From Bacteroidaceae bacterium (lineage in GTDB: Bacteria > Bacteroidota > Bacteroidia > Bacteroidales > Bacteroidaceae), in contig JAILQO010000058.1 of NCBI GenBank assembly GCA_024698925.1, positions 1-54,239 of the forward strand: 54,239 nt of DNA, given 5' to 3'. The notes beneath the pieces were generated by a model, which made no database searches, was not told where the DNA came from, and saw only the letters and a list, made by a program, of their open reading frames with translations. The translations under genes and the position numbers were made by a program. Positions 43,266 to 52,080 of the stretch are shown piece after piece. Every line of letters begins with the position of its first letter. Position 1 is the stretch's first letter.

Positions 43266-45053
43266 TTATGCACCCTCGCGCTCCAGCCAGGCAACAGCCT
43301 GTCCCTTGATGACCTTCTTGCCTTGGAAGGCAGTCACATCGACGAGTTTACCGTCAAAGCCGGCCTTGAGAGGAAGGAACTGACCATACTGCGTCTGGAG
43401 GAAGCAGACGGTATCACCTTCCTTGTACTTCGTGCCTATGGCAGGCTCTGTGCAACGAGTTACGCCGGCATCGCCGCTGATTTCATAGAGAATCTGTCCG
43501 TTCTCAGGTGCAGAGATGGCATCAGCCTTAGCGTGCTTAAAGGCAGAGAGTTCTTCCAGTGACACCTTGGGACCAGCTGTGGACTGAGCCTTTGCGACCT
43601 TGGCTTTCTCCAAGTCGGCAAGGAAGTTCTTCTTGGCCTGTCCGCTCTTGTAGTTGCGATACTGCTCGGGGTGCATAGCCAATTCGTAGAGTTCCTCGTC
43701 GTCTTGTCCACGATCCCAGCCATTCTCTTCCATCTCCTTGATGAAGTCGGGGAGAGCATTCTTGAGCAACGTGTGAGGATCGGCAGTTGTGAATTCGCGT
43801 CCTTGCTTCTTGGCCAATTCCACCAACTCTGGATCGATGGTTCCAGGAATCTTGCCGCTCTTACCGAGAATCATGCCCCACATGCTGTCATCCATCATCA
43901 CGAAGCGTCCCTTGCCCTGAGCAATGGTAAGCAGATTCATGAGGGCGATATTCTTGACATATTGAGAGAACGGAGTAACCAATGGGGGATAACCGACACG
44001 AGGCCATACGTAAGCCACCTCATCGAAGAGCTTCACAAGGATTTCATCCGTCGTGAGTTCCGGTTCACCCTTAGCTTTCAATGTCTGGTTGATGACACCA
44101 TGAATGCCAGCCAAATCAGCCATCATTGAGCCCATCATGCCGCCGGGAAGTCCGCAGCCAAGCAGGAGAGAGGACATGTGCTTATTGCCCGGATTGATGA
44201 AGTAGCCGAGCCAGTCATCGATGAACTCTTGCGTTAGTGCGCGCGCACGCATGTACGCGTTCATATTTATTTCTTTCACCTCGAAGCCTTCGTTCTTCAA
44301 CATAGACTGTACAGAGATGATATCCGGATGGACCTTACCCCATGAGAGCGGTTCGATGGCGGTGTCAATCACATCTGCGCCATTATTGCAGACCTCCAGA
44401 ATGCTGGCCATAGAGAGACCGGGACCGCTGTGACCGTGGTATTGAATGATGATGTCGGGGTGCTTCGTCTTGATCGCCTTCGTAAGGGCACCGAGCAGCG
44501 CAGGCTGACCGATACCAGCCATATCCTTAAGACAGATTTCTTCAGCGCCTGCAGCAATCACCTGGTCAGCAATATCGGAATAGTACTCAACCGTATGGAC
44601 GGGAGAAGTGGTGATGCAGAGTGTAGCCTGCGGGGTCATGCCGGCAGCCTTCGCCCACTTCACACTCGGAATAATATTACGGACATCGTTCAAGCCACAG
44701 AAGATACGGGGAATATCTACGCCCTGCGCGTGCTTCACCTTGTACTGCAGCTCGCGCACATCGTCAGGTACAGGGTACATGCGCAATGCGTTGAGGCCAC
44801 GATCCAACATGTGGGTCTTAATGCCCACCTCATTGAAAGGCTTGCAGAAAGCGCGCACCGCAGCGTTAGGATTCTCACCGGCAAGGAGGTTCACCTGTTC
44901 AAAGGCACCGCCATTGGTTTCCACGCGGTCAAAGACACCCATATCGATGATTGCGGGTGCGATGCGCTCCAGTTGATCCTTGCGAGGCTGGAACTTGCCT
45001 GAGCTCTGCCACATATCGCGATAGACTAGGCTGAATTGGATTCTTTTCTTCAT
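43266..45053 (-). CDS. oxaloacetate/pyruvate carboxyltransferase (OadA / PycB-like) with degenerate biotin domain
   Basis: The 595-residue protein has the HMGL-like carboxyltransferase barrel (about 1-290), including metal and catalytic marks RDMWQS, ICLKDMAGIG (carbamylated-lysine position) and QYHGHSGPG, then the conserved carboxylase domain (about 300-470). OadA normally ends with its own biotinyl domain. A domain of that fold is present (about 525-595, GDTVCFLQTQYGQFLPLKAG), but the AMKM motif is gone: the biotin lysine position is occupied by Tyr556. The enzyme should therefore need biotin from another protein, and the double-domain carrier encoded at 38.1 kb is the obvious candidate (inference). 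It has its own promoter and precedes the OmpA-like gene. Confidence 0.88.
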   Translation of the reverse strand: MKKRIQFSLVYRDMWQSSGKFQPRKDQLERIAPAIIDMGVFDRVETNGGAFEQVNLLAGENPNAAVRAFCKPFNEVGIKTHMLDRGLNALRMYPVPDDVRELQYKVKHAQGVDIPRIFCGLNDVRNIIPSVKWAKAAGMTPQATLCITTSPVHTVEYYSDIADQVIAAGAEEICLKDMAGIGQPALLGALTKAIKTKHPDIIIQYHGHSGPGLSMASILEVCNNGADVIDTAIEPLSWGKVHPDIISVQSMLKNEGFEVKEINMNAYMRARALTQEFIDDWLGYFINPGNKHMSSLLLGCGLPGGMMGSMMADLAGIHGVINQTLKAKGEPELTTDEILVKLFDEVAYVWPRVGYPPLVTPFSQYVKNIALMNLLTIAQGKGRFVMMDDSMWGMILGKSGKIPGTIDPELVELAKKQGREFTTADPHTLLKNALPDFIKEMEENGWDRGQDDEELYELAMHPEQYRNYKSGQAKKNFLADLEKAKVAKAQSTAGPKVSLEELSAFKHAKADAISAPENGQILYEISGDAGVTRCTEPAIGTKYKEGDTVCFLQTQYGQFLPLKAGFDGKLVDVTAFQGKKVIKGQAVAWLEREGA

Positions 45054-45105
45054 AACTTATGTCGTTTTTATTGATGATTGTTTATGCATTCTTTCAAAAC
45101 GGAAG

Positions 45106-45113
45106 CAAAAGTA
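45106..45113 (-). promoter_or_regulatory. -7 box for the OadA-like gene
   Basis: TACTTTTG on the minus strand, 52 bp upstream of the ATG at 45053. Confidence 0.6.
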
Positions 45114-45178
45114 CTGCTTTTTTTGCAATTTTCGCGTAAATAAATTGGAAAAAACGTCTAAAAGGCAGAAAGTTTGCC

Positions 45179-45186
45179 TATCTTTG
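45179..45186 (+). promoter_or_regulatory. -7 box for xseA
   Basis: TATCTTTG followed by gcac, 20 bp before the ATG at 45207. It excludes the longer TTG start at 45174. Confidence 0.65.
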
Positions 45187-45206
45187 CACACAAATCGTCA
45201 GAAAGC

Positions 45207-46526
45207 ATGGAATCGCTGAGTCTTTTTGAGCTGAATAACCTCATACGTTCACTCTTGGAAGCAGAGCTTCCGGACACCTATTGGTTGGAGGCAGAACTCT
45301 CCGAGGCGCATCTTGCCTCGAATGGCCATTTCTATGTAGAATTTGTACAAAAGGACGCTACAGGGCGCTCTTTCTTAGCGAAGGCCCGTGGCACGATGTG
45401 GGCGCGTACCTACTCCATGCTGGCCCCACTTTTTGAGAAAGCTACGGGTGAACGTCTGCGAGCTGGAATGAAGGTGCGTGTGGAGGTTGGCGTTGTATTC
45501 CATGAGCTATACGGTTACTCCTTGAACATCGTCAACATCGACCCATCGTTCACGCTCGGTGATATGGCACGCCGCCGTCGCGAGATTCTTGACCAGTTAG
45601 AAGCCGACGGCATTCTGCACGACAACCAGCAACTGCCCTTGCCATCCTTGCTGAGACGTATCGCCGTAGTGTCTTCCGTGAGCGCTGCAGGGTATGGTGA
45701 TTTTTGCGACCAACTGAAGAACAACGACTATGGTCTCGCCTTTGATGTACGTCTGTTCCCTGCCGTCATGCAAGGCGCAAACGTCGAAGAGAGTGTGCTT
45801 GCGGCACTTGCTGCCATTGCCGACGAGGCAGACCAATGGGATTGTGCCGTCATCATTCGTGGTGGAGGTGCCACCAGCGATCTTGCCGATTTTGACACCT
45901 ATTCTCTCGCGGCCGCTGTCGCACAAATGCCCATACCCGTGATTGTTGGAATCGGTCACGAACGTGATGAGACCGTATTGGACTATATCGCCCACACCCG
46001 CGTCAAGACACCCACTGCTGCTGCTGCCTTCCTAATTGATCACGGCAGCGAGCAACTGGCCATCATCGACGAATTGCAACGACGCCTCACACAAGGTGTA
46101 CGGCTACGTGTCGAAAATGGAGTCTTGCGAATCCAGAGTTGGGGGAACCGCCTGCTACAAGCTGTTAGGATGCGCGTGGAGAGTGAGAAGTTGCATGCAG
46201 AACGGATGGAAGGACGGCTCACGCACGGGGCACGCACGAGCATTGAACAAATCCGTCTGAAAGCAACAGGCTTAGAGACGCGTCTCCTGCAAACGACCCA
46301 GCTACGCCTTGAAAAAGAGAAATTAAATCTGGAGCGACTCGAAGGACGCCTCTCTACACTTGACCCTGTGCGACTTCTTCGCCGTGGCTACACGTTGACT
46401 TTTACCACCGACGGACGTCTTGTCCGCTCCATCAAAGACATCAAGAAAGGCGACCCCATTCGGACTCAGTTGCCCGATGGAATCGCCTATTCCGAGATTA
46501 ACAAGATTGAGGAGTCTATTTCATGA
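45207..46526 (+). CDS. xseA: exodeoxyribonuclease VII large subunit
   Basis: XseA is the catalytic subunit of ExoVII, which degrades single-stranded DNA to oligonucleotides. The 439-residue product has an N-terminal OB-fold (MESLSLFELNNLIRSLLEAE, SNGHFYVEFVQKD) and the catalytic core with VVSSVSAAGYGDFCDQL, VIIRGGGATSDLADFD and VIVGIGHERDETVLDYIAHT. A long coiled-coil region (about 290-400) and a C-terminal LDPVRLLRRGYTLTF complete it. The start is ATG 45207, fixed by the promoter box. The small-subunit gene xseB is not next to it; the next gene is convergent and overlaps its last 11 bp. Confidence 0.93.
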   Translation: MESLSLFELNNLIRSLLEAELPDTYWLEAELSEAHLASNGHFYVEFVQKDATGRSFLAKARGTMWARTYSMLAPLFEKATGERLRAGMKVRVEVGVVFHELYGYSLNIVNIDPSFTLGDMARRRREILDQLEADGILHDNQQLPLPSLLRRIAVVSSVSAAGYGDFCDQLKNNDYGLAFDVRLFPAVMQGANVEESVLAALAAIADEADQWDCAVIIRGGGATSDLADFDTYSLAAAVAQMPIPVIVGIGHERDETVLDYIAHTRVKTPTAAAAFLIDHGSEQLAIIDELQRRLTQGVRLRVENGVLRIQSWGNRLLQAVRMRVESEKLHAERMEGRLTHGARTSIEQIRLKATGLETRLLQTTQLRLEKEKLNLERLEGRLSTLDPVRLLRRGYTLTFTTDGRLVRSIKDIKKGDPIRTQLPDGIAYSEINKIEESIS

Positions 46527-48741
46527 TAAACTCCAATTTGCCGCCTGCCATAATCTCATGATGTGTCAATTGCAGGCCGCGCAACGGTTTTCCATTGAGG
46601 TGTATATTTTTAACATGGATGCGTGCATCCGTTTTGTTTGGTGCTAATATTTCAAAGTCGCGTCCTCCTGCCAGGTGAAGGACAGCACGGCGATAAAGTG
46701 GTGTACCAAGCGTGTAGGTGGCATTACCCGCATGGAAAGGATAGAAGCCAAGTGCGGAGAAGATATACCACGCAGACATCTGACCACAGTCATCATTGCC
46801 TGCATAGCCACAGGGCGTAGCGTTATAGAATGAGTTCCGGACCTGATTTACTAATTCTTGCGTGCGCTCAGGCTTACCCGCGAAATTATAGAAATACACC
46901 GTGTGGTGGCTGGGTTCATTCCCGTGAGCATATTGTCCAATGAATCCACTGGCATTGCCATTACGTTCACCACTGGTGGCTGTCAGGGTGAAATTCTCAT
47001 CGAGCTTCTTGAGGAACCCCTTCGTACCACCAAACAGGTTAATAAGTCCCTGCGGATCGTGGGGCACAAACCACATATACTGCCAGGCGTTACCCTCGAT
47101 GAAGCAAGGCTGCTCATAGGAGAGCGGATCAAAATCGTCTAGCCAGCGCCCTTGATCATCTTTCGGACGGAAGAAGCCCGTCTCCGCATCGAACAGGTTA
47201 CGGTAAAAGAGGCTGCGGCGATGGAAGCGTTCATAGTCTTCCTGACGTCCCAGCTTTTTGGCCACCGCCGCTACGCAGGCATCGTCAAAGGCCTGTTCCA
47301 GCGTGATGCTGACGCTCGTTCCTTGTAAATTCTGAGGATAATAGCCATATTGTTCCCACACCTCGAACGGCGAATTGGGATGACTGCGTGTGCTACTCTC
47401 CACCATTGCCTGGTAGGCCATTTCCACATCAATGCCAGGCAGCTCAGCGAGGATGGCATCGGATAGGACGGGAATGGCGTGATTACCAATCATGCAGTAA
47501 TTATCCTGTCCCCACAGGTCCCAGATGGGCAGGTAGCCGTAGGATTTGTGGTGAAGAATCATGTCGCGGACAAATTGAGCCGCGATATCGGGGGCGATGA
47601 GCGTATATAGCGGATGAGCGGCGCGGAAGGTATCCCACAGGCTGAATGTGCTGTGGTAGGCCTGTCCTGCAGGCATCTTGCGGATTTCAAAATTCGTATC
47701 CATATAGCGGCCGTCCACATCACTCATCGTGTTGGGCTGCATCATGACATGATAGAGTCCTGTGTAGAAGATTGTCTTTTGTTCATCGGTACCCTCAATC
47801 TCGATACGCTGCAACTCACGAGCCCAGACGTCGTGTGCACCGCGCACGTAATCGTCGAATCGCCAGCTCTTTGCCTCGGTTTCCATATTACCACGTGCGC
47901 CATCAATATCCACCGGTGAAATCGCCACTTTAATCATCAGTTCCTCGCCTTCGGCGGGATCAAAGGTCAGGGCTGCACGAAGCGTTCTTCCATTGACGAC
48001 ATCACTCTTCCCTGCGGAACGCCCGTTGTCCATCAGCAAGTGGTTGGAGAAGCGACGCGAGAACTCCGCGCGGAAATAGACTTTGCGCAACTTGGCCCAT
48101 CCCGTGATGACGCGATAACCCTCTATGGTATGATCATTCACGAGACGCAACTGACCTTGTATAATATCGTACGCGCGACGGCCTGAATAATAAGCCTCGC
48201 CGCGATAGGTGCCACGATCCAAATCCAACACTACCGTCTGCGCCTTGCCTTGCGGGAAGTGATAGCGGTGGATGCCAGTTCGGGTCGTTGCAGACAGCTC
48301 CACCTCGACCCCACTCTCCTGCAGCAACACGCTGTAATAACCAGGTCGTGCCGACTCTTTCTCATGGCTGAAGGTCTGACCGAAGTCGGCCTTCTGCAAC
48401 TGCGCTGGCGTGACAGCCATCGTCAACGGCATTAGGCTCACGTCTATCAAATCCGTGCAGCCCGTTCCGCTGAGGTGCGTGTGGGTAAATCCGTAAATCT
48501 TGTCTTTATTGTAGTCATAGCCCGAGCAGGGGTCCCAAGTGACCATATTCTCGGTTTCAGGGCTCAACTGGACCATACCCTGAGGCATCGTGGCTCCAGG
48601 GAATGTGCTACCACTCAATGCGCCCGTCGCATCCGTCTGCGTACCAATAAGCGGATTGACAAACAGCGTATAGTCATCTGCTGACGCGGCAGTTGCCACC
48701 AACGCTAGAATAATAGCAAGGCTATGGGCTCGGAATATCAT
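46516..48741 (-). CDS. secreted GH92 alpha-mannosidase
   Basis: A 741-residue exported enzyme (signal MIFRAHSLAIILALVATAASA; start 48741 chosen because the promoter box overlaps the longer start at 48786). GH92 enzymes are calcium-dependent inverting exo-alpha-mannosidases acting on N-glycans or yeast mannan. Marks are VNPLIGTQTD at the start, YGFTHTHLSGTGCTDLIDV, Glu549 in FIEGNAWQYMWFVPHD (general acid) and Asp650/Asp651 in GNDDCGQMSAWYIFSALGFY (base/metal). The linkage preferred (1,2; 1,3; 1,4; 1,6) cannot be told. It is divergent from a second GH92 gene. Its 3' end overlaps xseA by 11 bp, tail to tail. Confidence 0.92.
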   Translation of the reverse strand: MIFRAHSLAIILALVATAASADDYTLFVNPLIGTQTDATGALSGSTFPGATMPQGMVQLSPETENMVTWDPCSGYDYNKDKIYGFTHTHLSGTGCTDLIDVSLMPLTMAVTPAQLQKADFGQTFSHEKESARPGYYSVLLQESGVEVELSATTRTGIHRYHFPQGKAQTVVLDLDRGTYRGEAYYSGRRAYDIIQGQLRLVNDHTIEGYRVITGWAKLRKVYFRAEFSRRFSNHLLMDNGRSAGKSDVVNGRTLRAALTFDPAEGEELMIKVAISPVDIDGARGNMETEAKSWRFDDYVRGAHDVWARELQRIEIEGTDEQKTIFYTGLYHVMMQPNTMSDVDGRYMDTNFEIRKMPAGQAYHSTFSLWDTFRAAHPLYTLIAPDIAAQFVRDMILHHKSYGYLPIWDLWGQDNYCMIGNHAIPVLSDAILAELPGIDVEMAYQAMVESSTRSHPNSPFEVWEQYGYYPQNLQGTSVSITLEQAFDDACVAAVAKKLGRQEDYERFHRRSLFYRNLFDAETGFFRPKDDQGRWLDDFDPLSYEQPCFIEGNAWQYMWFVPHDPQGLINLFGGTKGFLKKLDENFTLTATSGERNGNASGFIGQYAHGNEPSHHTVYFYNFAGKPERTQELVNQVRNSFYNATPCGYAGNDDCGQMSAWYIFSALGFYPFHAGNATYTLGTPLYRRAVLHLAGGRDFEILAPNKTDARIHVKNIHLNGKPLRGLQLTHHEIMAGGKLEFIMK

Positions 48742-48783
48742 AACGAGATTTAGTGTTGTTGCTAATTTGTTTGAAATGCACTG

Positions 48784-48791
48784 CAAAGGTA
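48784..48791 (-). promoter_or_regulatory. -7 box for the first GH92 gene
   Basis: TACCTTTG on the minus strand, 42 bp upstream of the ATG at 48741. Confidence 0.65.
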
Positions 48792-48938
48792 AGGTAATAT
48801 GCGCATAAGATTGCTTCAGATTCCGAATAAAATGTACGATTACATGAATGACTACACATTTGTCACAAGAACATACTCATATACCAAAAACACGCGAAGA
48901 AAACTGATAAGAATATTTGCGTTTAAAAAAATTGTTCG

Positions 48939-48946
48939 TACCTTTG
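48939..48946 (+). promoter_or_regulatory. -7 box for the GH92-BSP gene
   Basis: TACCTTTG with a TTTG at 48916-48919, 19 bp further up, matching the -33/-7 spacing of Bacteroidota promoters. The ATG follows at 48983. Confidence 0.7.
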
Positions 48947-48982
48947 CGCGGAATTTTCAACCAAATAATAACCGTATTCCCT

Positions 48983-51900
48983 ATGCAAAAACACATTGCA
49001 TTTCTTTTGGCGCTCTCGTCTCTGGCGCTGACGATCACTGCACAAACGCCTCGTGCAAAGACCGATTTTGTGAACCCCATGATTGGCACAGAAGGGATGG
49101 GCCACACGTTCCCAGGAGCCTGCGCTCCCTTCGGCATTGTACAACTGTCACCAGAGACAGACACCATCCCCCATAATGTTGACGGCCACTATCAAAGCAA
49201 GGTCTATGACTACTGCGCCGGCTACCAACACACGGATAACACCATTGTGGGCTTCAGCCATACACACCTCAGCGGTACAGGGCACTCCGACCTCGGCGAC
49301 ATTCTCGTGATGCCGCAGACAGGCAAGCTCCAATTGAATCCCGGCACCAAGGACAATCCTGACGGCGGCTACCGCCAACGCTTCTCTCACGATACGGAAC
49401 AGGCACGTGCCGGCTACTACGAGGTGACGCTTGCCGACAACGGCGTGCGCGCCCAGCTTACAGCGACACCCCGCGTAGGCGTCCATCGCTATACATTCCC
49501 AGAAGGGGCTGACACACAACGGCTGATTATCGACCTGCTCCACGGCATTTATAATTACGACGGCAAAGTGCTGTGGTCCTCGCTCCGCGTAGAGAACGAC
49601 ACGCTGTTGACAGGCTATCGCATCACAGATGGTTGGGCACGATCCAACTACACCTACTTCGCCATATCTTTCAGCAAGCCCATCAAGAACTATGGTTACC
49701 GCGACCGCAAGAAGGAACTCTACGGCGGCTTCTGGGGCAAGTTTGACAGATACAACAACTTCCCCGATATCGCCGGACGCTCCGTTGTGGCCTACTTTGA
49801 ATTTCCAACGCAGGAGCGCACGTTGGAAGTGAAGGTGGCGCTGTCGGCAGTTTCTACAGAAGGTGCTAAGAAGAATCTGGAGGCAGAGGCCGCAGGGTAC
49901 AGTTTCGATGATATCGCATGTAATACGCGCAACGCGTGGGAGCGCGAGCTGGCCGTCATCGACTGCGAGGGCAGCGATGACCAGAAAGCGATGCTCTACA
50001 CATCACTCTATCACACGATGATCAATCCCTCCATCTACATGGATGTAGATCGCCGGTATCGCGGTCTCGACGGCAACATCCACATAGCCAAGGGGTTCGA
50101 TAACTACACCGTCTTCTCCATCTGGGATACCTATCGCGCCGAGCACCCGCTGTTGGGCCTGCTGAAGCCCTCGCGCAACACCGACATGATCCAGTCCATG
50201 ATCAAGCACCAGCAGCAGAACATTGTCGGTATGCTGCCCGTGTGGAGTCTGATGGGCAATGAAGGTTGGTGCATGACAGGCTATCACGCCGTCAGCGTCC
50301 TCTCCGACGCGCTAGCCAAAGGCGCCAACGTAGATGGTGCCGAGGCCCTGCAGGCCATGGTCGCCACGGCCAACAACACCTACTTCCCCAGCATCGGTGA
50401 CTACCGCCGCTTCGGCTATGCCCTCTATGACAAGGACGGTACAGCAGCGTCCAACACACTGGAGTATGCCTACGATGACTGGACCGTTTATCATGCTGCA
50501 CAGCAGCTAAAGTGCGATGATATCGCCATTCAATTCCGCACGCGTGCGCAGAATTACAAGAATGTCTATGATCCCACCATTGGCTTTGCCTCACCGCGCA
50601 AGCGCGATGGTAGTTTTAAGACCGACCTCGACCCCTATCAGACCTATGGCGAGGGCTTTATCGAGGGTAATTCCTGGAACTTCTCCTTCCACGTGCCCCA
50701 CGATGTTCGCGGCTTGATACAATGCATGGGTGGCGAGCAGCAGTTTGTGCAGAAACTGGACCAGCTTTTCGGCATGAACCTGCCCGAGAAATACTATGCA
50801 GACAACGAGGACATCACAGCAGAGTGTCTGGTCGGCGGCTATGTCCACGGCAACGAGCCCAGCCACCATGTGCCCTATCTTTACGCCTGGACCTCACAGC
50901 CCTGGAAGACGCAGCAGTGGCTGCGCACCATCATGAACAAGATGTACCGCAACCATATCCGCGGTCTCGGCGGCAACGATGACTGCGGTCAGATGTCCGC
51001 CTGGTATATCTTCTCGGCGATGGGCTTCTATCCCGTCTGTCCGGGTTCTGATCAGTATGTCCTGGGGGCTCCCTACATGCCCTACATGAAGGTTACACTC
51101 GAGAACGGCCGCACGATTGAGATTCGTGCACCCAAAGTGAGCGACAAGAACCGTTACGTCCAGTCCGTGCGCCTTAACGGCAAGCCCTATAGCAAGCTAT
51201 ACATCACGCACGGCCAGCTGACACAAGGCTGCGTGCTGGAGTTCGAGATGTCCGCAAAGCCCAACAAGAAGCGCGGCCTTGCGGCCTCGGACAAGCCCTA
51301 CTCGCTGACTGACGAGCTACAGTCCTCCAGCGCCTCCATTGCACGTCGCATGAGTACCAACCTCACACCCGAGGATCAACGATGGAATCGTCATTTATTG
51401 AATATACGCTTCACGGATAAAGCACCCGCTGCAAAAGGCTCGAAGATCTACCACGCCTTGATTCCCAATCCCGATCCCTATATCCGGAGCGTAGCGCGCG
51501 AGGTGATGAAATGTTTGTATTTCACACCCGAGGACAGTATGCCCTTGCTGCGACGCCTCGACTACATTTTAGAGAATGCTGACGGCGTTTCGTGGAAGGA
51601 CGGCGGCAACGGCTTCGTGAGCATCACCTACACCACAGGCCACATCGAGAAATCCTTTGCGAAGAACGACACCGCTTGTGTCGATTTCGAGACACGCGGC
51701 GTCCTGCTCCATGAGCTAACCCACGCCTTCCAACTGGAGCCCCAGGGTATTGGGCCTTACGGCGGCCCCAATCCTGCCGTATGGGAGATGATTGAGGGTA
51801 CCGCAGATGCCGTTCGCGTAGCCTGCGGCGGTTTCCGCGGTGAGCCGGACCGTCCCAAAGGCGGCAGCTACCACGATGGCTATCGCCATATCGGTTATTT

Positions 51901-52072
51901 CTTTAACTGGGTATGCGAGACCAAAGAACCTAACTTCATCCGCAAAATGAACCGCTCGTGTCTCGAAGTTATCCCTTGGTCCTGGAACGGAGCACTGGAA
52001 TATGCCCTCGGAAAGGGCTATACGATTGACGAGCTGTGGGACGAGTACCTCACGGCGATGGGAGACAAATAG
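48983..52072 (+). CDS. secreted GH92 alpha-mannosidase fused to a BSP-type metallopeptidase domain
   Basis: A 1029-residue exported protein (signal MQKHIAFLLALSSLALTITA; the longer frame from 48917 begins upstream of the promoter box). Residues ~25-760 form a full GH92 enzyme with FVNPMIGTEGMGHTFPGACA, FSHTHLSGTGHSDLGD, Glu561 (FIEGNSWNFSFHVPHD) and Asp666/Asp667 (GNDDCGQMSAWYIFSAMGFY). After a short linker (~760-800), residues ~805-1025 match the plant basic secretory protein family, a putative zinc metallopeptidase. They include the HELTH motif (His910, Glu911, His914) within LLHELTHAFQLEPQG, then NPAVWEMIEGTADAVRVACG and SYHDGYRHIGYFFNW. The pairing suggests attack on mannosylated glycoproteins. 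No gene shares its operon upstream; comF-like follows 8 bp later. Confidence 0.92.
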   Translation: MQKHIAFLLALSSLALTITAQTPRAKTDFVNPMIGTEGMGHTFPGACAPFGIVQLSPETDTIPHNVDGHYQSKVYDYCAGYQHTDNTIVGFSHTHLSGTGHSDLGDILVMPQTGKLQLNPGTKDNPDGGYRQRFSHDTEQARAGYYEVTLADNGVRAQLTATPRVGVHRYTFPEGADTQRLIIDLLHGIYNYDGKVLWSSLRVENDTLLTGYRITDGWARSNYTYFAISFSKPIKNYGYRDRKKELYGGFWGKFDRYNNFPDIAGRSVVAYFEFPTQERTLEVKVALSAVSTEGAKKNLEAEAAGYSFDDIACNTRNAWERELAVIDCEGSDDQKAMLYTSLYHTMINPSIYMDVDRRYRGLDGNIHIAKGFDNYTVFSIWDTYRAEHPLLGLLKPSRNTDMIQSMIKHQQQNIVGMLPVWSLMGNEGWCMTGYHAVSVLSDALAKGANVDGAEALQAMVATANNTYFPSIGDYRRFGYALYDKDGTAASNTLEYAYDDWTVYHAAQQLKCDDIAIQFRTRAQNYKNVYDPTIGFASPRKRDGSFKTDLDPYQTYGEGFIEGNSWNFSFHVPHDVRGLIQCMGGEQQFVQKLDQLFGMNLPEKYYADNEDITAECLVGGYVHGNEPSHHVPYLYAWTSQPWKTQQWLRTIMNKMYRNHIRGLGGNDDCGQMSAWYIFSAMGFYPVCPGSDQYVLGAPYMPYMKVTLENGRTIEIRAPKVSDKNRYVQSVRLNGKPYSKLYITHGQLTQGCVLEFEMSAKPNKKRGLAASDKPYSLTDELQSSSASIARRMSTNLTPEDQRWNRHLLNIRFTDKAPAAKGSKIYHALIPNPDPYIRSVAREVMKCLYFTPEDSMPLLRRLDYILENADGVSWKDGGNGFVSITYTTGHIEKSFAKNDTACVDFETRGVLLHELTHAFQLEPQGIGPYGGPNPAVWEMIEGTADAVRVACGGFRGEPDRPKGGSYHDGYRHIGYFFNWVCETKEPNFIRKMNRSCLEVIPWSWNGALEYALGKGYTIDELWDEYLTAMGDK

Positions 52073-52080
52073 CAAGATGA

